Below are positions 19,151-27,790 of a stretch of DNA of 64,000 nucleotides, one piece after another. A model generated the notes under the pieces. The model saw nothing but the letters and a program-made list of their open reading frames with translations. It was not told where the DNA came from and did no database searches. A program made the position numbers and the translations under genes. Location: assembly GCA_030427145.1 (NCBI GenBank), contig JAUHWT010000002.1, positions 186,001-250,000 of the forward strand, written 5' to 3'. The DNA is from Alphaproteobacteria bacterium. GTDB taxonomy: Bacteria; Pseudomonadota; Alphaproteobacteria; Rhodobacterales; Rhodobacteraceae. How positions within the stretch are numbered: position 1 is the first letter of the stretch; each line of letters begins with the position of its first letter.

Positions 19151-21313
19151 TCAGTGAAGCGATCCGGACCGACGGCCGACTGCGCCATCGACAAACATGC
19201 CGGGCACATCACAGGCCGCGACCGGTCGGCTGAACAGAAAGCCCTGCCCCAGTTCGAAATCCATTTTCTGCAGAAATTCCTCCTGCGCCTTCGTCTCAAT
19301 GCCCTCAAGCACTATGCGGAGTTTCATTGATTTTGCGATTTCCCTCAGGGCCGCAACAATTACCTGATCGTCCGAACTGTCGAGAATGTTGCGAATGAAC
19401 GACCGGTCGATCTTGATGACATTGATGGGCAGTTCCTTGAGCTGAGTGATTGAGGAATATCCGGTGCCGAAGTCATCCAGCGCAATCATGCAACCGGCAT
19501 CGCGCAGCTCCGTCAGCCGTCCGACAAATTTCGTCTTGTTCGCGCCAAAGAGACAGTTCTCCGTGACCTCAATCACAAAACGCTCCGGAGCAATGCCACG
19601 GTCTTGCAACCCGGCGAGAATGTCAGAAACAAAACCCGGCCGTTTGAGATCACCGTCCACCACATTCATGCTGACGGTACCAAAAGGTACACCGGCGTCC
19701 TGCCACACGGCCATGTCGCTGGTCACACGCTCAAACATGACCTGCCCCAGCCGGCCACAGAGTTCAGGATCCTCAAATACGCTCTTAAACGCCGCTGGCG
19801 TGAGCAGCCCCCGCTCCGGATCACGCCAACGCGCCAGCGCCTCAAATCCAACCGTGACGCCGGTCTGGAAATCCACAATCGGCTGATACCACGGCTCAAT
19901 GCGCCCGTCGTCGAGCGCCTTGCGAAATTCGGTGCGAAGGTCCAGCCGGTCATGCAGGTCCGACTTCATGCGCGCGTCGTAAGCCCGCACCTCACCCGCC
20001 CGGTTTGGTTTGGCCGCATATAACGCCAGGTCCGCATTCTGTATCAGTTCCGACAGATCACCGGCGTCACGCGGATACACGGCCGCACCGCCCGCGATAC
20101 CCGCTTTCACCGTCTGCCGCCCGTCACAGACCTGCATCCGGAGTGCCTGGGGCATGGTGAGATACTCACGATGGTCCGGGTTGGCCTCATCAATATCCGG
20201 AATGACGACCACGAACTCATCTCCGCCAAGCCGCGCCACGTAGGCATTCTCCGGAACCCGGTCCCGCAACAGTTCGGCAAACGCGCACAGCAGCTCATCG
20301 CCGATCTGATGCCCGTAATAGTCGTTGACCTCTTTGAAGTCATTGAGATCAAACACAAACAAAAGCGCCGATTTCTTCCGCTCCAGACATCTCCATAGGA
20401 TGTCATGCACGGTTTCGGTGAAGTTGTTTCGATTGAACAACTGCGTCAGCACGTCATGATTGGCGAGGAAACGCGCCTGCTGGTCAAGCTCACTATGCTG
20501 CCGCGCGGTCTGGACGTAGCGCCGGGTCGGATAGCCAACCGCAACAAGCAAGAAAGCAAGGCTGGCCCCACCCGCACCGGCAAGGAACTTTGCGTAGCGC
20601 GTGGCTTGGGCCTCAACATTCACGAGCACTCGCAGCAGGTACGCGACATCCCCATCCCGGAAAACCGGGTGGTAGACCTCGGCGAACGTGCTGGGCTGAT
20701 CAGGTTCCGAGCCCCTCAGAATTCGCGTCAGACCGCCGCCATTGACGACAATGTCGCGCACAAGTTTTCGGTCTACCGGATGACGATATGCGTCACTGGG
20801 GTTTGAGCCAGGGTTTTCGTGCACCACCTCACTGTGTAAAACGTGCTTCAGGGCTCCCATGGGAAGGCCACCCACCGCTGTGACCATCTCATGTCCAGCA
20901 CGGGTGAAGCCGTGGTCATGACTGTGTTCGCCGAACAAATCTGCTGGATCACCGACCGTATGACCATGTGAAACGTCAATTCCCGCCGAGGAGGTCAGCG
21001 TCAGGTGACAGAGACAATCTCGGTTGATGTAATCAAACTGGTAAATGCTCCCGACAGCAAACACATCCGTGAGCAGTTCGCGAAATCCATCGGGGTCGGG
21101 AAGGCTGCCGGGTTCAAAGGATCCGTCCTCAGATACCGCACCGGCGACTTTGGGCAACTGGTATTCAATGTGTCGGGCCCAGCCCAGACCGATGGCGTCC
21201 GCTTCGCGCCTGAGCGCAACATTGAGGCCGAAATAGCCGGACACACCCGCAAGCCCAAGGCACACGATGCCAAGACACCCGGCAGTGATCCAAACTCTGA
21301 GGGAACCTGTCAC
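19151..21313 (-). CDS. GGDEF-EAL protein with histidine-rich periplasmic sensor domain
   Basis: A 720-residue membrane enzyme of cyclic-di-GMP turnover. A first membrane helix (about 8-34) and a second (about 246-265) bracket a roughly 200-residue periplasmic domain. That domain holds eleven His and two Cys between residues 100 and 178 (for example RDCLCH, SHGH, EHSHDHG), which suggests metal or redox sensing. The GGDEF domain (about 290-440) keeps the active motif GGDEF but lacks an RxxD inhibitory site. The EAL domain (about 465-700) keeps EALARW, EVTEN, DDFGTGYSS, KIDRSF and EGIET, so phosphodiesterase activity looks intact. The GTG start has GGGGAG eight bases upstream. Which activity dominates is not predictable from sequence. 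Confidence 0.92.
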   Translation of the reverse strand: MTGSLRVWITAGCLGIVCLGLAGVSGYFGLNVALRREADAIGLGWARHIEYQLPKVAGAVSEDGSFEPGSLPDPDGFRELLTDVFAVGSIYQFDYINRDCLCHLTLTSSAGIDVSHGHTVGDPADLFGEHSHDHGFTRAGHEMVTAVGGLPMGALKHVLHSEVVHENPGSNPSDAYRHPVDRKLVRDIVVNGGGLTRILRGSEPDQPSTFAEVYHPVFRDGDVAYLLRVLVNVEAQATRYAKFLAGAGGASLAFLLVAVGYPTRRYVQTARQHSELDQQARFLANHDVLTQLFNRNNFTETVHDILWRCLERKKSALLFVFDLNDFKEVNDYYGHQIGDELLCAFAELLRDRVPENAYVARLGGDEFVVVIPDIDEANPDHREYLTMPQALRMQVCDGRQTVKAGIAGGAAVYPRDAGDLSELIQNADLALYAAKPNRAGEVRAYDARMKSDLHDRLDLRTEFRKALDDGRIEPWYQPIVDFQTGVTVGFEALARWRDPERGLLTPAAFKSVFEDPELCGRLGQVMFERVTSDMAVWQDAGVPFGTVSMNVVDGDLKRPGFVSDILAGLQDRGIAPERFVIEVTENCLFGANKTKFVGRLTELRDAGCMIALDDFGTGYSSITQLKELPINVIKIDRSFIRNILDSSDDQVIVAALREIAKSMKLRIVLEGIETKAQEEFLQKMDFELGQGFLFSRPVAACDVPGMFVDGAVGRRSGSLH

Positions 21314-21423
21314 CCCGTATACTCCCCAATTTCACCCGCCAGGGAAATTGCGGCAGAAAGATTAATTTCAGGTTAGGATTTTTAATACAAATGTCGATGA
21401 ACGGCACCGCAGATCGCGAGAAA

Positions 21424-22155
21424 TCACCTGTCTCCGACCGGCCGCCAACCGGCCTCGCGGGCCTCGTTTTCATCACAGAACCACATCTCCCCGGCCTCGG
21501 TGTTGATCCGGGTTCGACTGTAGTATTTGGACCAGGGCGTATGGTAAATCCGGTCACCCTTTGAACTGATATTACCCTTGATCGGGCAGTTTTCGCGTGG
21601 TGCAACCGCCGCTGCCCGCTGCCATTTATCAGCGCGGAAATCCCACGCCGCCTGCGTCTCGGCCTGCCAGATACCCTGCCCGTCGGAGCGCGCCCGCGCC
21701 TCCTGGTCAATGTAGTCGGCACTGTATTCCAGATAGGCCCATGCCAGACCCTCACGCACAAGAATCTCACCAATATCGATCCCATCCACAACGCAGATGG
21801 CAATGACGCGGCCATAGGCGTCGCGGCTTTGCCCCTTACAGGACACGTCGCGCCCACGGGTCAGATCGGCCAGCCGCTCCGCCGCGCGCGCGCCACAGGG
21901 CCAGGTTTCGCCCGCAGGGGTTTCACAGCTCTGCCCAACCTCAGGCGCGTCAATGCCGTGAAGCCGGATGCGCACCATTCCGATGTCAAACGTATCACCA
22001 TCCGAGATATCGATACTGCCCGAAATCTCGGCCCTTACGGGCGCAACCCCTTGCACAAGCGATAAAAAAAAAGTCCCCGCAAGGACGCCAAGCGAATATG
22101 TTTTCACGGATTTCACCGTCTCCGAACGCGTTCTGCGCAACAGTCTCGCTGCCAT
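21424..22155 (-). CDS. Secreted thermonuclease-family (SNase) protein
   Basis: A staphylococcal-nuclease-fold protein of up to 243 residues, probably exported: a hydrophobic segment (LGVLAGTFFLSLVQGVAPVRA) precedes the nuclease domain. The domain shows DGDTFDIG, the catalytic-type Arg and Glu in RIRLHGIDAPE, the second Arg in RDAYGRVIA, and ILVREGLAWAYLEY. The C-terminal 80 residues hold a second cysteine-containing segment (ENCPIKGN, MWFCDENEA) of the kind that often follows this domain in alphaproteobacteria. The start is uncertain: ATG at 22155, or GTG at 22116 directly before the signal peptide; neither has a well-spaced ribosome-binding site. Confidence 0.85.
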   Translation of the reverse strand: MAARLLRRTRSETVKSVKTYSLGVLAGTFFLSLVQGVAPVRAEISGSIDISDGDTFDIGMVRIRLHGIDAPEVGQSCETPAGETWPCGARAAERLADLTRGRDVSCKGQSRDAYGRVIAICVVDGIDIGEILVREGLAWAYLEYSADYIDQEARARSDGQGIWQAETQAAWDFRADKWQRAAAVAPRENCPIKGNISSKGDRIYHTPWSKYYSRTRINTEAGEMWFCDENEAREAGWRPVGDR

Positions 22156-22282
22156 AAACTAACAAAATCCGAAGATTTCCAGCGCTCTGACAGGTCCTCA
22201 CGGGAGCGTGCGACATGACATCTGGCCGCAACCCGTTTCGGTAGCTAAGGTCAGGGTAATGCCACGCATCCGGACGCCTCCC

Positions 22283-22705
22283 ATGAAAACCCGTTACCTT
22301 TTCGCTACCATGCTGACCGTCATGACCACGCCGCTCGCGGCCCAGTCAATGGGACAAGGCGTGGACATTCCGCCTGCTGAATGGCTGGCGATGGCGGCGG
22401 GACGAACCCTGACCTATCGGCTGAACGGAGAATTCTGGGCGCTGGAGCATTATCACGAGGGCACGAACCGCGTGTCTCTGGAATTACGCTCGGGAGAGTG
22501 CGTTGAGGGCACGTGGGACTATCAGGAGCCGTGGTACTGTTTTCACTGGGAAATGATCGGAACCTCCTGCTTCCGACACGCCCTGACGCAACAGGGAGAG
22601 ATCATCATAGAGCCTATGGCTGAGCCGGGGACGAACCCCAGCATTCAGCACATGACGGGGATCAGCAACGTGCCGCTAAGCTGCACGCCGCCATCGACAA
22701 GTTGA
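22283..22705 (+). CDS. Small secreted protein of unknown function
   Basis: A 140-residue protein with a signal peptide (MKTRYLFATMLTVMTTPLAAQS). The mature part is rich in aromatic residues and holds four cysteines (GECVEG, WYCFHW, TSCFRH, LSCTP), likely two disulfides. The pattern GRTLTYRLNGEFWALEHY followed by a Cys-flanked GTWDYQEPWYCFHW resembles a family of small exported Rhodobacterales proteins; I cannot name a function. The start at 22283 fits the signal peptide; the open frame extends 25 codons upstream without support. It is convergent with the amidase-like gene, with a 22-bp gap. Confidence 0.7.
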   Translation: MKTRYLFATMLTVMTTPLAAQSMGQGVDIPPAEWLAMAAGRTLTYRLNGEFWALEHYHEGTNRVSLELRSGECVEGTWDYQEPWYCFHWEMIGTSCFRHALTQQGEIIIEPMAEPGTNPSIQHMTGISNVPLSCTPPSTS

Positions 22706-22727
22706 GCCTCGAACGGCTGGTGTACGG

Positions 22728-24098
22728 TCAGTTCGCCGCCGGAAAAATTGCCTTGTCGATCACCCCGTGAACGCCCCAGTTACCGTCCACGACCTGCGTG
22801 ACCCCGAAATCCGCAGCTACGGACATCAGCGACACCGCCTCATCCTCATCCAGGCCCTTAACCGTCATCAGGAAACTGCGCATCTTGCGGAAGGCATCGC
22901 GCATGGCATTGTCGATTGAGGATTTTCCGTAAATGTCACTCTGGGCGTTCTCACCGAGTTCCGACAGGTAATTGGCATAGCTGAACCCGTGAACCACCCA
23001 CTCGCCGTCCGTTTCCAGCAGCGGGTAGTCGAGACCCTCGACAATCGTTCCCTCGTGATCCTCCGCCTTGTGCAAAATGACCTGAACCAAACCGGTCAGC
23101 GAAGTCTCGATAGCTGTGCCCGCCAGTTCCGAATCGCCTTGAGCCGCATGGGGATCTCCCGCACTCAGCAATGCACCGGGCACCGCAACCGGATAGTACA
23201 TCGTACCTCCCTTCCCGATCCGCCAGTTGTCAATATTGCCGCCGAAATATGATGGAGGCACGGAATCCACGGAATCCGCCTCCAGCGGAGCCAGACCCAT
23301 CGTGCCAAAATGCATCCGTATTGGGATACGCACTCCGGGCAGCGCGGGCCGGGGCTCAACGCTGGCCGAATCCACCGGAACCCCAGGGTAATCGATCATC
23401 TCATGAACCACACCATACGGGTCGGTCTGCGGCGTCCACTGATACTTGTGTACGGCACTTGCCCAGTTGCGCTCGCCACTCGGATCGATCTCATAAATCG
23501 TGATAACCTCGCGCCCTTTCGGCTCCTCAACCTGATCGTTGTAGTGAAAGCCCCACCACGCCGCGGCATTTGAGCCAAAAGTCTTGCCCGCATATTCCGG
23601 GTTCCCCGACGGCCTTGGGTCCATGTCCAGAATGCGAACCTCAAGCACGTCACCAGGCTCAGCCCCACACACGTAGACCGGCCCGGTCAGAATATGCACG
23701 CCAAAGCCCTCACCGGCCCCGCGGCCGTGGATCGATGCATCCATTGGACCGGCACCACGGCGGTCCACACCCTTGGACTCGGCATCCCAGGCAAACACGC
23801 TTTCCGCCCCCGGATCGCCCTGCACCATTCGCGCGGCATCGTCATTCGCATGGTGGGTCAGCGTCTCCAAAGTTACATAGTCGCCGGAATGCGCGTAAAC
23901 CTGCGGCTCACGGTCCTTGGAAAAATATCCCCAGTGAACCGTATCCGCGTTTGCCGGAATGTAATGGTGTACCGGTGTATCCGGAGCGGTCTCACAGGCC
24001 TCCTGCGCCGTCGCTGCACCCGCCATCAGTGACGCCGTCCCCGCGAGGACGGCCACACATCTACCAACCGAGATGGTGTGTTTTCGCAATTCGTTCAT
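22728..24098 (-). CDS. Exported acetamidase/formamidase family protein
   Basis: A 456-residue member of the FmdA/AmdA family, whose known members hydrolyse formamide or acetamide to ammonia and the acid. Family blocks are present: GPVYVCGAEPGDVLEVRILD, RMHFGTMGLAP, PPSYFGGNIDNWRIGKGGTMYYPV and the metal-site-like SAGDPHAAQGDSELAGTAIE. Unlike the cytoplasmic amidases it begins with a signal peptide (VGRCVAVLAGTASLMAGAATAQ), so it should act in the periplasm. It is a single gene, close to dksA but with its own upstream region. A perfect 8-bp inverted repeat covers the ribosome-binding site (24107-24134). The substrate is not determined by sequence. Confidence 0.88.
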   Translation of the reverse strand: MNELRKHTISVGRCVAVLAGTASLMAGAATAQEACETAPDTPVHHYIPANADTVHWGYFSKDREPQVYAHSGDYVTLETLTHHANDDAARMVQGDPGAESVFAWDAESKGVDRRGAGPMDASIHGRGAGEGFGVHILTGPVYVCGAEPGDVLEVRILDMDPRPSGNPEYAGKTFGSNAAAWWGFHYNDQVEEPKGREVITIYEIDPSGERNWASAVHKYQWTPQTDPYGVVHEMIDYPGVPVDSASVEPRPALPGVRIPIRMHFGTMGLAPLEADSVDSVPPSYFGGNIDNWRIGKGGTMYYPVAVPGALLSAGDPHAAQGDSELAGTAIETSLTGLVQVILHKAEDHEGTIVEGLDYPLLETDGEWVVHGFSYANYLSELGENAQSDIYGKSSIDNAMRDAFRKMRSFLMTVKGLDEDEAVSLMSVAADFGVTQVVDGNWGVHGVIDKAIFPAAN

Positions 24099-24106
24099 CT
24101 GATATC

Positions 24107-24134
24107 TTTCCCTGTCCGTTTTTCTGCAGGGAAA
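24107..24134. promoter_or_regulatory. Inverted repeat over the ribosome-binding site of the exported amidase gene
   Basis: Perfect 8-bp arms TTTCCCTG / CAGGGAAA with a 12-base spacer, 9-36 bp upstream of the ATG on the minus strand. In the mRNA the 3' arm, CAGGGAAA, is the best Shine-Dalgarno candidate. The repeat could therefore be a hairpin that closes the ribosome-binding site, or an operator over the promoter-proximal leader. Confidence 0.5.
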
Positions 24135-24271
24135 AGTGTGAACCGGCGGACTTACAAGTCACGCGTCCCGTGCCCGACAGGGGCGCAAAACAATCACAAA
24201 CGACCGGTTTGACCAATTAAACAGCGTCAATGCCGCCGAAATACACAGAACTCTGTTAATGCAGTCAGTAC

Positions 24272-24304
24272 AAAAAAAGGCACCGGCCAAGAGAGGCCAG
24301 CGCC
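24272..24304 (-). terminator. Rho-independent terminator of dksA
   Basis: On the minus strand GGCGCTGGCC / GGCCGGTGCC (10 bp, two wobble pairs, 6-base loop) is followed by seven T. It begins 30 bp after the dksA stop. Confidence 0.88.
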
Positions 24305-24333
24305 ATTTGTGTTCTGCAGATCCTGTCAGGAAA

Positions 24334-24756
24334 TCAGTCGTCGCGGTGAACCCGCTCCTTACGCTCGTGACGCTCCTGAGCCTCGAGGCTCAGGGTCGCG
24401 ATGGGACGCGCATCCAGACGCTTGAGCGAAATGGGTTCCCCGGTATCCTCACAGTACCCGTAGCTGCCCTCATCAAGGCGCCGCAGAGCCGCGTCAATCT
24501 TTGATACGACCTTGCGCTGACGGTCACGGGTACGAAGCTCAAGAGCCCGGTCCGTTTCCTCGCTGGCACGGTCCGCAACGTCGGGAATGTTCCGGGTGCC
24601 GTCCTGCATGTCTGTGATGGTGCCTTTGTTGGCATCCACAATTGAAGCCTTCCAGTCCAGAAGCTTTTGACGAAAATACTCCTGTTGGCGAGGGTTCATG
24701 AAGGGCTCATCTTCTGATGGTGTGTAGTCCACTTCTACCTTCAGTTCCACGTTCAT
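24334..24756 (-). CDS. dksA: RNA polymerase-binding transcription factor DksA
   Basis: Secondary-channel factor that, with ppGpp, adjusts transcription during starvation. The 140 residues comprise the coiled coil (about 30-100) and the zinc-finger-like C-terminal part (GSYGYCEDTGEPISLKRLDARP). The coiled-coil tip has the Asp-Ala-type sequence region DVADRASEETDRA seen in active DksA. Only one cysteine remains in the place of the four zinc ligands, as in single-cysteine DksA proteins of Rhodobacter-type bacteria. The gene stands alone with its own terminator. Confidence 0.93.
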   Translation of the reverse strand: MNVELKVEVDYTPSEDEPFMNPRQQEYFRQKLLDWKASIVDANKGTITDMQDGTRNIPDVADRASEETDRALELRTRDRQRKVVSKIDAALRRLDEGSYGYCEDTGEPISLKRLDARPIATLSLEAQERHERKERVHRDD

Positions 24757-24953
24757 TCAGTCTACCTCGAATTACTTGGTACCCGGCAATCGGTTAATCG
24801 GAGGTTAAAAATCCGCCGTCTCCCCAATGGCTGAATTGATGCGGTGAATATAAGGATTCGTGGCACTTGTCACCAACAACTTGATGCAACTTGCTTAACT
24901 TTCCCGTCCAGGTACTGTGTGCCGTCTGAATCGCAGAGACACCGGGAGACGGC

Positions 24954-25796
24954 ATGAAATTCGATGGCAGCGCGGGCTATGTGGCATCTGACGACCTGAA
25001 GGTGGCGGTCAACGCGGCAATTGCCTTGGAACGCCCCCTTTTGGTGAAAGGCGAGCCCGGAACGGGCAAGACCGAACTGGCCCGCCAGATCGCCGGGTCC
25101 CTCGACCTGCCGATCCTCGAATGGAACATCAAATCCACCACCCGCGCCGTACAGGGGCTCTATGAGTACGACGCCGTAAGCCGTCTGCGCGACAGCCAGC
25201 TGGGTGATCCGAAAGTCGCGGACGTGCGCAACTACATCCGAAAGGGACCGGTCTGGCGGGCGTTCACGTCCGAGGGAAAAACCGTCCTGCTGATCGACGA
25301 GATCGACAAGGCCGATATCGAGTTTCCCAACGACCTGCTCCAGGAACTCGACCGGATGGAGTTCCACGTACATGAGACCGACGAGACCATCCGCGCCGAA
25401 AACCGCCCCATCGTGATCATCACATCCAACAACGAAAAGGAGTTGCCCGACGCCTTTCTGCGCCGCTGTTTCTTCCACTACATCCGCTTTCCCGAACCTG
25501 AGACCCTCGCGAAAATCGTCGAGGTACATTTCCCAGGCCTCAAACCCCGTCTCGTCAATGCCGCGCTCACCAGTTTCTTCGAGATCCGCGAGACACCGGG
25601 CCTTAAAAAGAAACCCTCCACCTCGGAGGCGCTCGACTGGATCAAACTGCTGGTGGCGGAGGATCTCGCCCCCGAGGACCTCAGGTCGGACCCGACAGGC
25701 GCCCTGCCCCGGCTGCATGGCGCGCTTCTCAAAAATGAACAGGACGTGCATCTTTTTGAACGTCTCGCATTTATGGCACGCGGAAAAAGATCCTGA
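24954..25796 (+). CDS. MoxR-type AAA+ ATPase
   Basis: A 280-residue chaperone-type ATPase of the MoxR group, which usually works with a VWA-domain partner to activate or mature an enzyme or complex. Walker A is GEPGTGKT (residues 33-40), Walker B LLIDEID, sensor 1 ITSNNEKEL, and the arginine-finger region DAFLRRCFFHYI. It opens a tight cluster that also encodes a VWA protein (27791-28978), a lipoprotein and an M48 protease. The ATG at 24954 has GGGAGA upstream. Confidence 0.93.
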   Translation: MKFDGSAGYVASDDLKVAVNAAIALERPLLVKGEPGTGKTELARQIAGSLDLPILEWNIKSTTRAVQGLYEYDAVSRLRDSQLGDPKVADVRNYIRKGPVWRAFTSEGKTVLLIDEIDKADIEFPNDLLQELDRMEFHVHETDETIRAENRPIVIITSNNEKELPDAFLRRCFFHYIRFPEPETLAKIVEVHFPGLKPRLVNAALTSFFEIRETPGLKKKPSTSEALDWIKLLVAEDLAPEDLRSDPTGALPRLHGALLKNEQDVHLFERLAFMARGKRS

Positions 25797-25877
25797 TGCG
25801 CGGGAACCATTTTCAACGTGACAAGTTTACATCACATCATTATTGTGCGGTGCAGCAAAAGATCGGAGTGCTAACGC

Positions 25878-26180
25878 ATGGACTACTTCAAGGCGATGGA
25901 GGCGACCAATTCCTGGATGCGTCTCGGACTGCACTACACACAGATGAACATGGCCGCTGCGGAAGTGATCGCACACCGCGTTATGCGCATGAGCCGGGGC
26001 ACGATGTCCGCATCCGAGGCAATGCAGATGGTCATGGAAAAGGGCAGTTCAATGGCGCTGGCCAGCGAAAAAGCCGCCATGGCGGCCGTCAAGGGCAGTT
26101 CGCCCGTGGAAATCGCAACGGCAGCCATCGGCCCGCTGCGCGCCGCCACCCGGTCCAACGCGAAGCGCCTGCGGGGCTGA
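25878..26180 (+). CDS. Small Met/Ala-rich helical protein (annotated 'antifreeze protein' in relatives)
   Basis: A 100-residue protein, probably all helical and cytoplasmic, with no signal peptide or membrane segment. It is rich in Met and Ala (QMNMAAAEVIAHRVMRMS) and ends in a basic tail (PLRAATRSNAKRLRG). I recall similar Rhodobacterales proteins labelled 'antifreeze', a name based on alanine content alone. A phasin-like role is conceivable. GGAG lies ten bases before the ATG. Its place as second gene of the MoxR/VWA cluster suggests a role in that system. Confidence 0.75.
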   Translation: MDYFKAMEATNSWMRLGLHYTQMNMAAAEVIAHRVMRMSRGTMSASEAMQMVMEKGSSMALASEKAAMAAVKGSSPVEIATAAIGPLRAATRSNAKRLRG

Positions 26181-26262
26181 TTTCGGTCCGCACCAAATAT
26201 TTACGTGCCCGCTGTATCCGTGGTTTAACCCGCTTGGGGTTGCCAACAGGGGGCTGTGAGAC

Positions 26263-27606
26263 ATGCTGAAACCACTGGTTGCACTCGTTGGCCTGCTCGC
26301 CCTTGCCGCCTGTACAGGGCCGAACCTGAGCACCCAGATTTCCAGCGTCCGCTTTGCCAACGGCGCAAAGCCGCAGGGCGTGGCGCGCTCCAATCGCGAT
26401 CTGGCCGAGGATTTTCTGGAACTTACTTTCGGTCTCGAAAGCGGCGTGGAACTGGACGCCCTTCTCCGCTACGAAAAGCCGATTCGCATCTACCTTCGGG
26501 GTACCGGGCTTGCCGCCTACCGGCCCGATGTGGAGGCCCTGATTTCCCGTCTGAGGCAGGAAGCGGAACTCGACATAGCCGAGACCAACGACCCGGACGA
26601 GGCACAGATTTTCATTGAGGCCGTCCCGACGGGACAGATCAACCGCTTTTTCCCGGATGCCGCCTGCTTTATTCTGCCCGGCGACATCACCTGGCGACAG
26701 TTCCGACGGAGTAAGTCAGGTTCGGTCATGCGCTGGTCTGAACAGGAAACACTCGAAAGCGCAGTGGTCTTCCTTCCGCTCGACACCACCCCCCAGGACG
26801 TGCGCGACTGCATCAACGAGGAGATCACCCAGGCTCTCGGCCCGGCCAATGACCTCTACCGTCTGCCGGATTCCATCTGGAATGACGACAATTTCTATGG
26901 AGCGCCCACCCCGTTCGACATGCTGATCCTGCGTGCGCTCTACCAGCCCGAGCTCCAAAGCGGCATGACAAAGCAACAGGTCGCGGCACAGCTTGGCCCG
27001 ATCCTGAACCGCATCAATCCGAAAGGCCGGAACGTCGCGCGCAAGCGCCGCGCCCCCGAATCCAACGAATGGGCCGACCAGATCGAAAGCGCCCTTTCCC
27101 AGACCGCGACACGTTCTGAGCGCCGCACCGGCGCCGCGCGGGCGGTCAACATCGCCGCCAACATGAACCCGGTCGACCACCGCCTTGGCGTCTCTAAACT
27201 CACCTCCGGTCGGCTGGGGCTCCGTGTCGACCTGACCGAAGCCGCACGGGATTTCTCCGACGCCTACGTTCTCTTCAAAAGCCAGTTCGGCCTCGATAAC
27301 ATCCGCACCGCACAGGCGGCCGTGCATGTGGCCGCCCTGGCCCTCGGCAACGAACAATACGACCTCGCCATAAAACTTGCGGACCGCCACATCCCGACGG
27401 CCCTCGAGCAGCAGAACGCGATTTTGGTCGCGGGCCTGCTCTCCATCAAGGCCGAGGCCCTTCTTTTGCAGGGAAACACAACCGAGGCACAGGAGACCCG
27501 TCTCGACAGTCTACGCTGGGCAAGGTACGGGTTTGGCGACAATGACGGTGCGCTCGCGAGGGAACAGGCCGCGCTGACCGCGTTCCTGTCAGCCGAAAAC
27601 GGATGA
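26263..27606 (+). CDS. DUF2927 lipoprotein
   Basis: A 447-residue lipoprotein: the signal peptide ends in the lipobox LAAC (Cys17). The first 230 residues match the DUF2927 pattern, including a conserved-looking pair of cysteines (DAACFILPG, DVRDCINEEITQALG) and the acidic helix INEEITQALGPANDLYRLPDSIWND; the layout recalls a zincin-like metal-independent relative, but no HExxH is present. The last 200 residues are helical and probably TPR-like. It belongs to the MoxR/VWA cluster and is followed at once by a small membrane protein gene. Function unknown; an envelope role is likely. Confidence 0.85.
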   Translation: MLKPLVALVGLLALAACTGPNLSTQISSVRFANGAKPQGVARSNRDLAEDFLELTFGLESGVELDALLRYEKPIRIYLRGTGLAAYRPDVEALISRLRQEAELDIAETNDPDEAQIFIEAVPTGQINRFFPDAACFILPGDITWRQFRRSKSGSVMRWSEQETLESAVVFLPLDTTPQDVRDCINEEITQALGPANDLYRLPDSIWNDDNFYGAPTPFDMLILRALYQPELQSGMTKQQVAAQLGPILNRINPKGRNVARKRRAPESNEWADQIESALSQTATRSERRTGAARAVNIAANMNPVDHRLGVSKLTSGRLGLRVDLTEAARDFSDAYVLFKSQFGLDNIRTAQAAVHVAALALGNEQYDLAIKLADRHIPTALEQQNAILVAGLLSIKAEALLLQGNTTEAQETRLDSLRWARYGFGDNDGALAREQAALTAFLSAENG

Positions 27607-27613
27607 GGTTCAG

Positions 27614-27784
27614 GTGTTAGTTCTTGCTGCCGCAATATTGGGTGCCCTGCTCGGATGGCGATATGCCACTAAACGCGGCGGGGACCGTCTCGACAAACTT
27701 CAGTACGCGACGGGCTTCGGGATCGCCTTCGTACTCGCGACCCTTGTGATCGGAACCCTCTACCTGAATCTGACCGCCGGCTGA
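27614..27784 (+). CDS. 56-residue membrane protein in the MoxR/VWA cluster
   Basis: A GTG-started frame of 56 codons, easily missed because of its length. The translation has two hydrophobic helices (VLAAAILGALLGWRY and GFGIAFVLATLVIGTLYLNL) joined by a basic, polar loop (ATKRGGDRLDKLQ), a small hairpin membrane protein. It fills the gap exactly: 7 bp after the DUF2927 stop and 6 bp before the VWA gene, with GAGGTTCAGG just upstream as a ribosome-binding site. Small proteins at this place in related genomes have been given names such as apolipoprotein acyltransferase, which the size does not support. Confidence 0.75.
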   Translation: MLVLAAAILGALLGWRYATKRGGDRLDKLQYATGFGIAFVLATLVIGTLYLNLTAG

Positions 27785-27790
27785 GCCACA

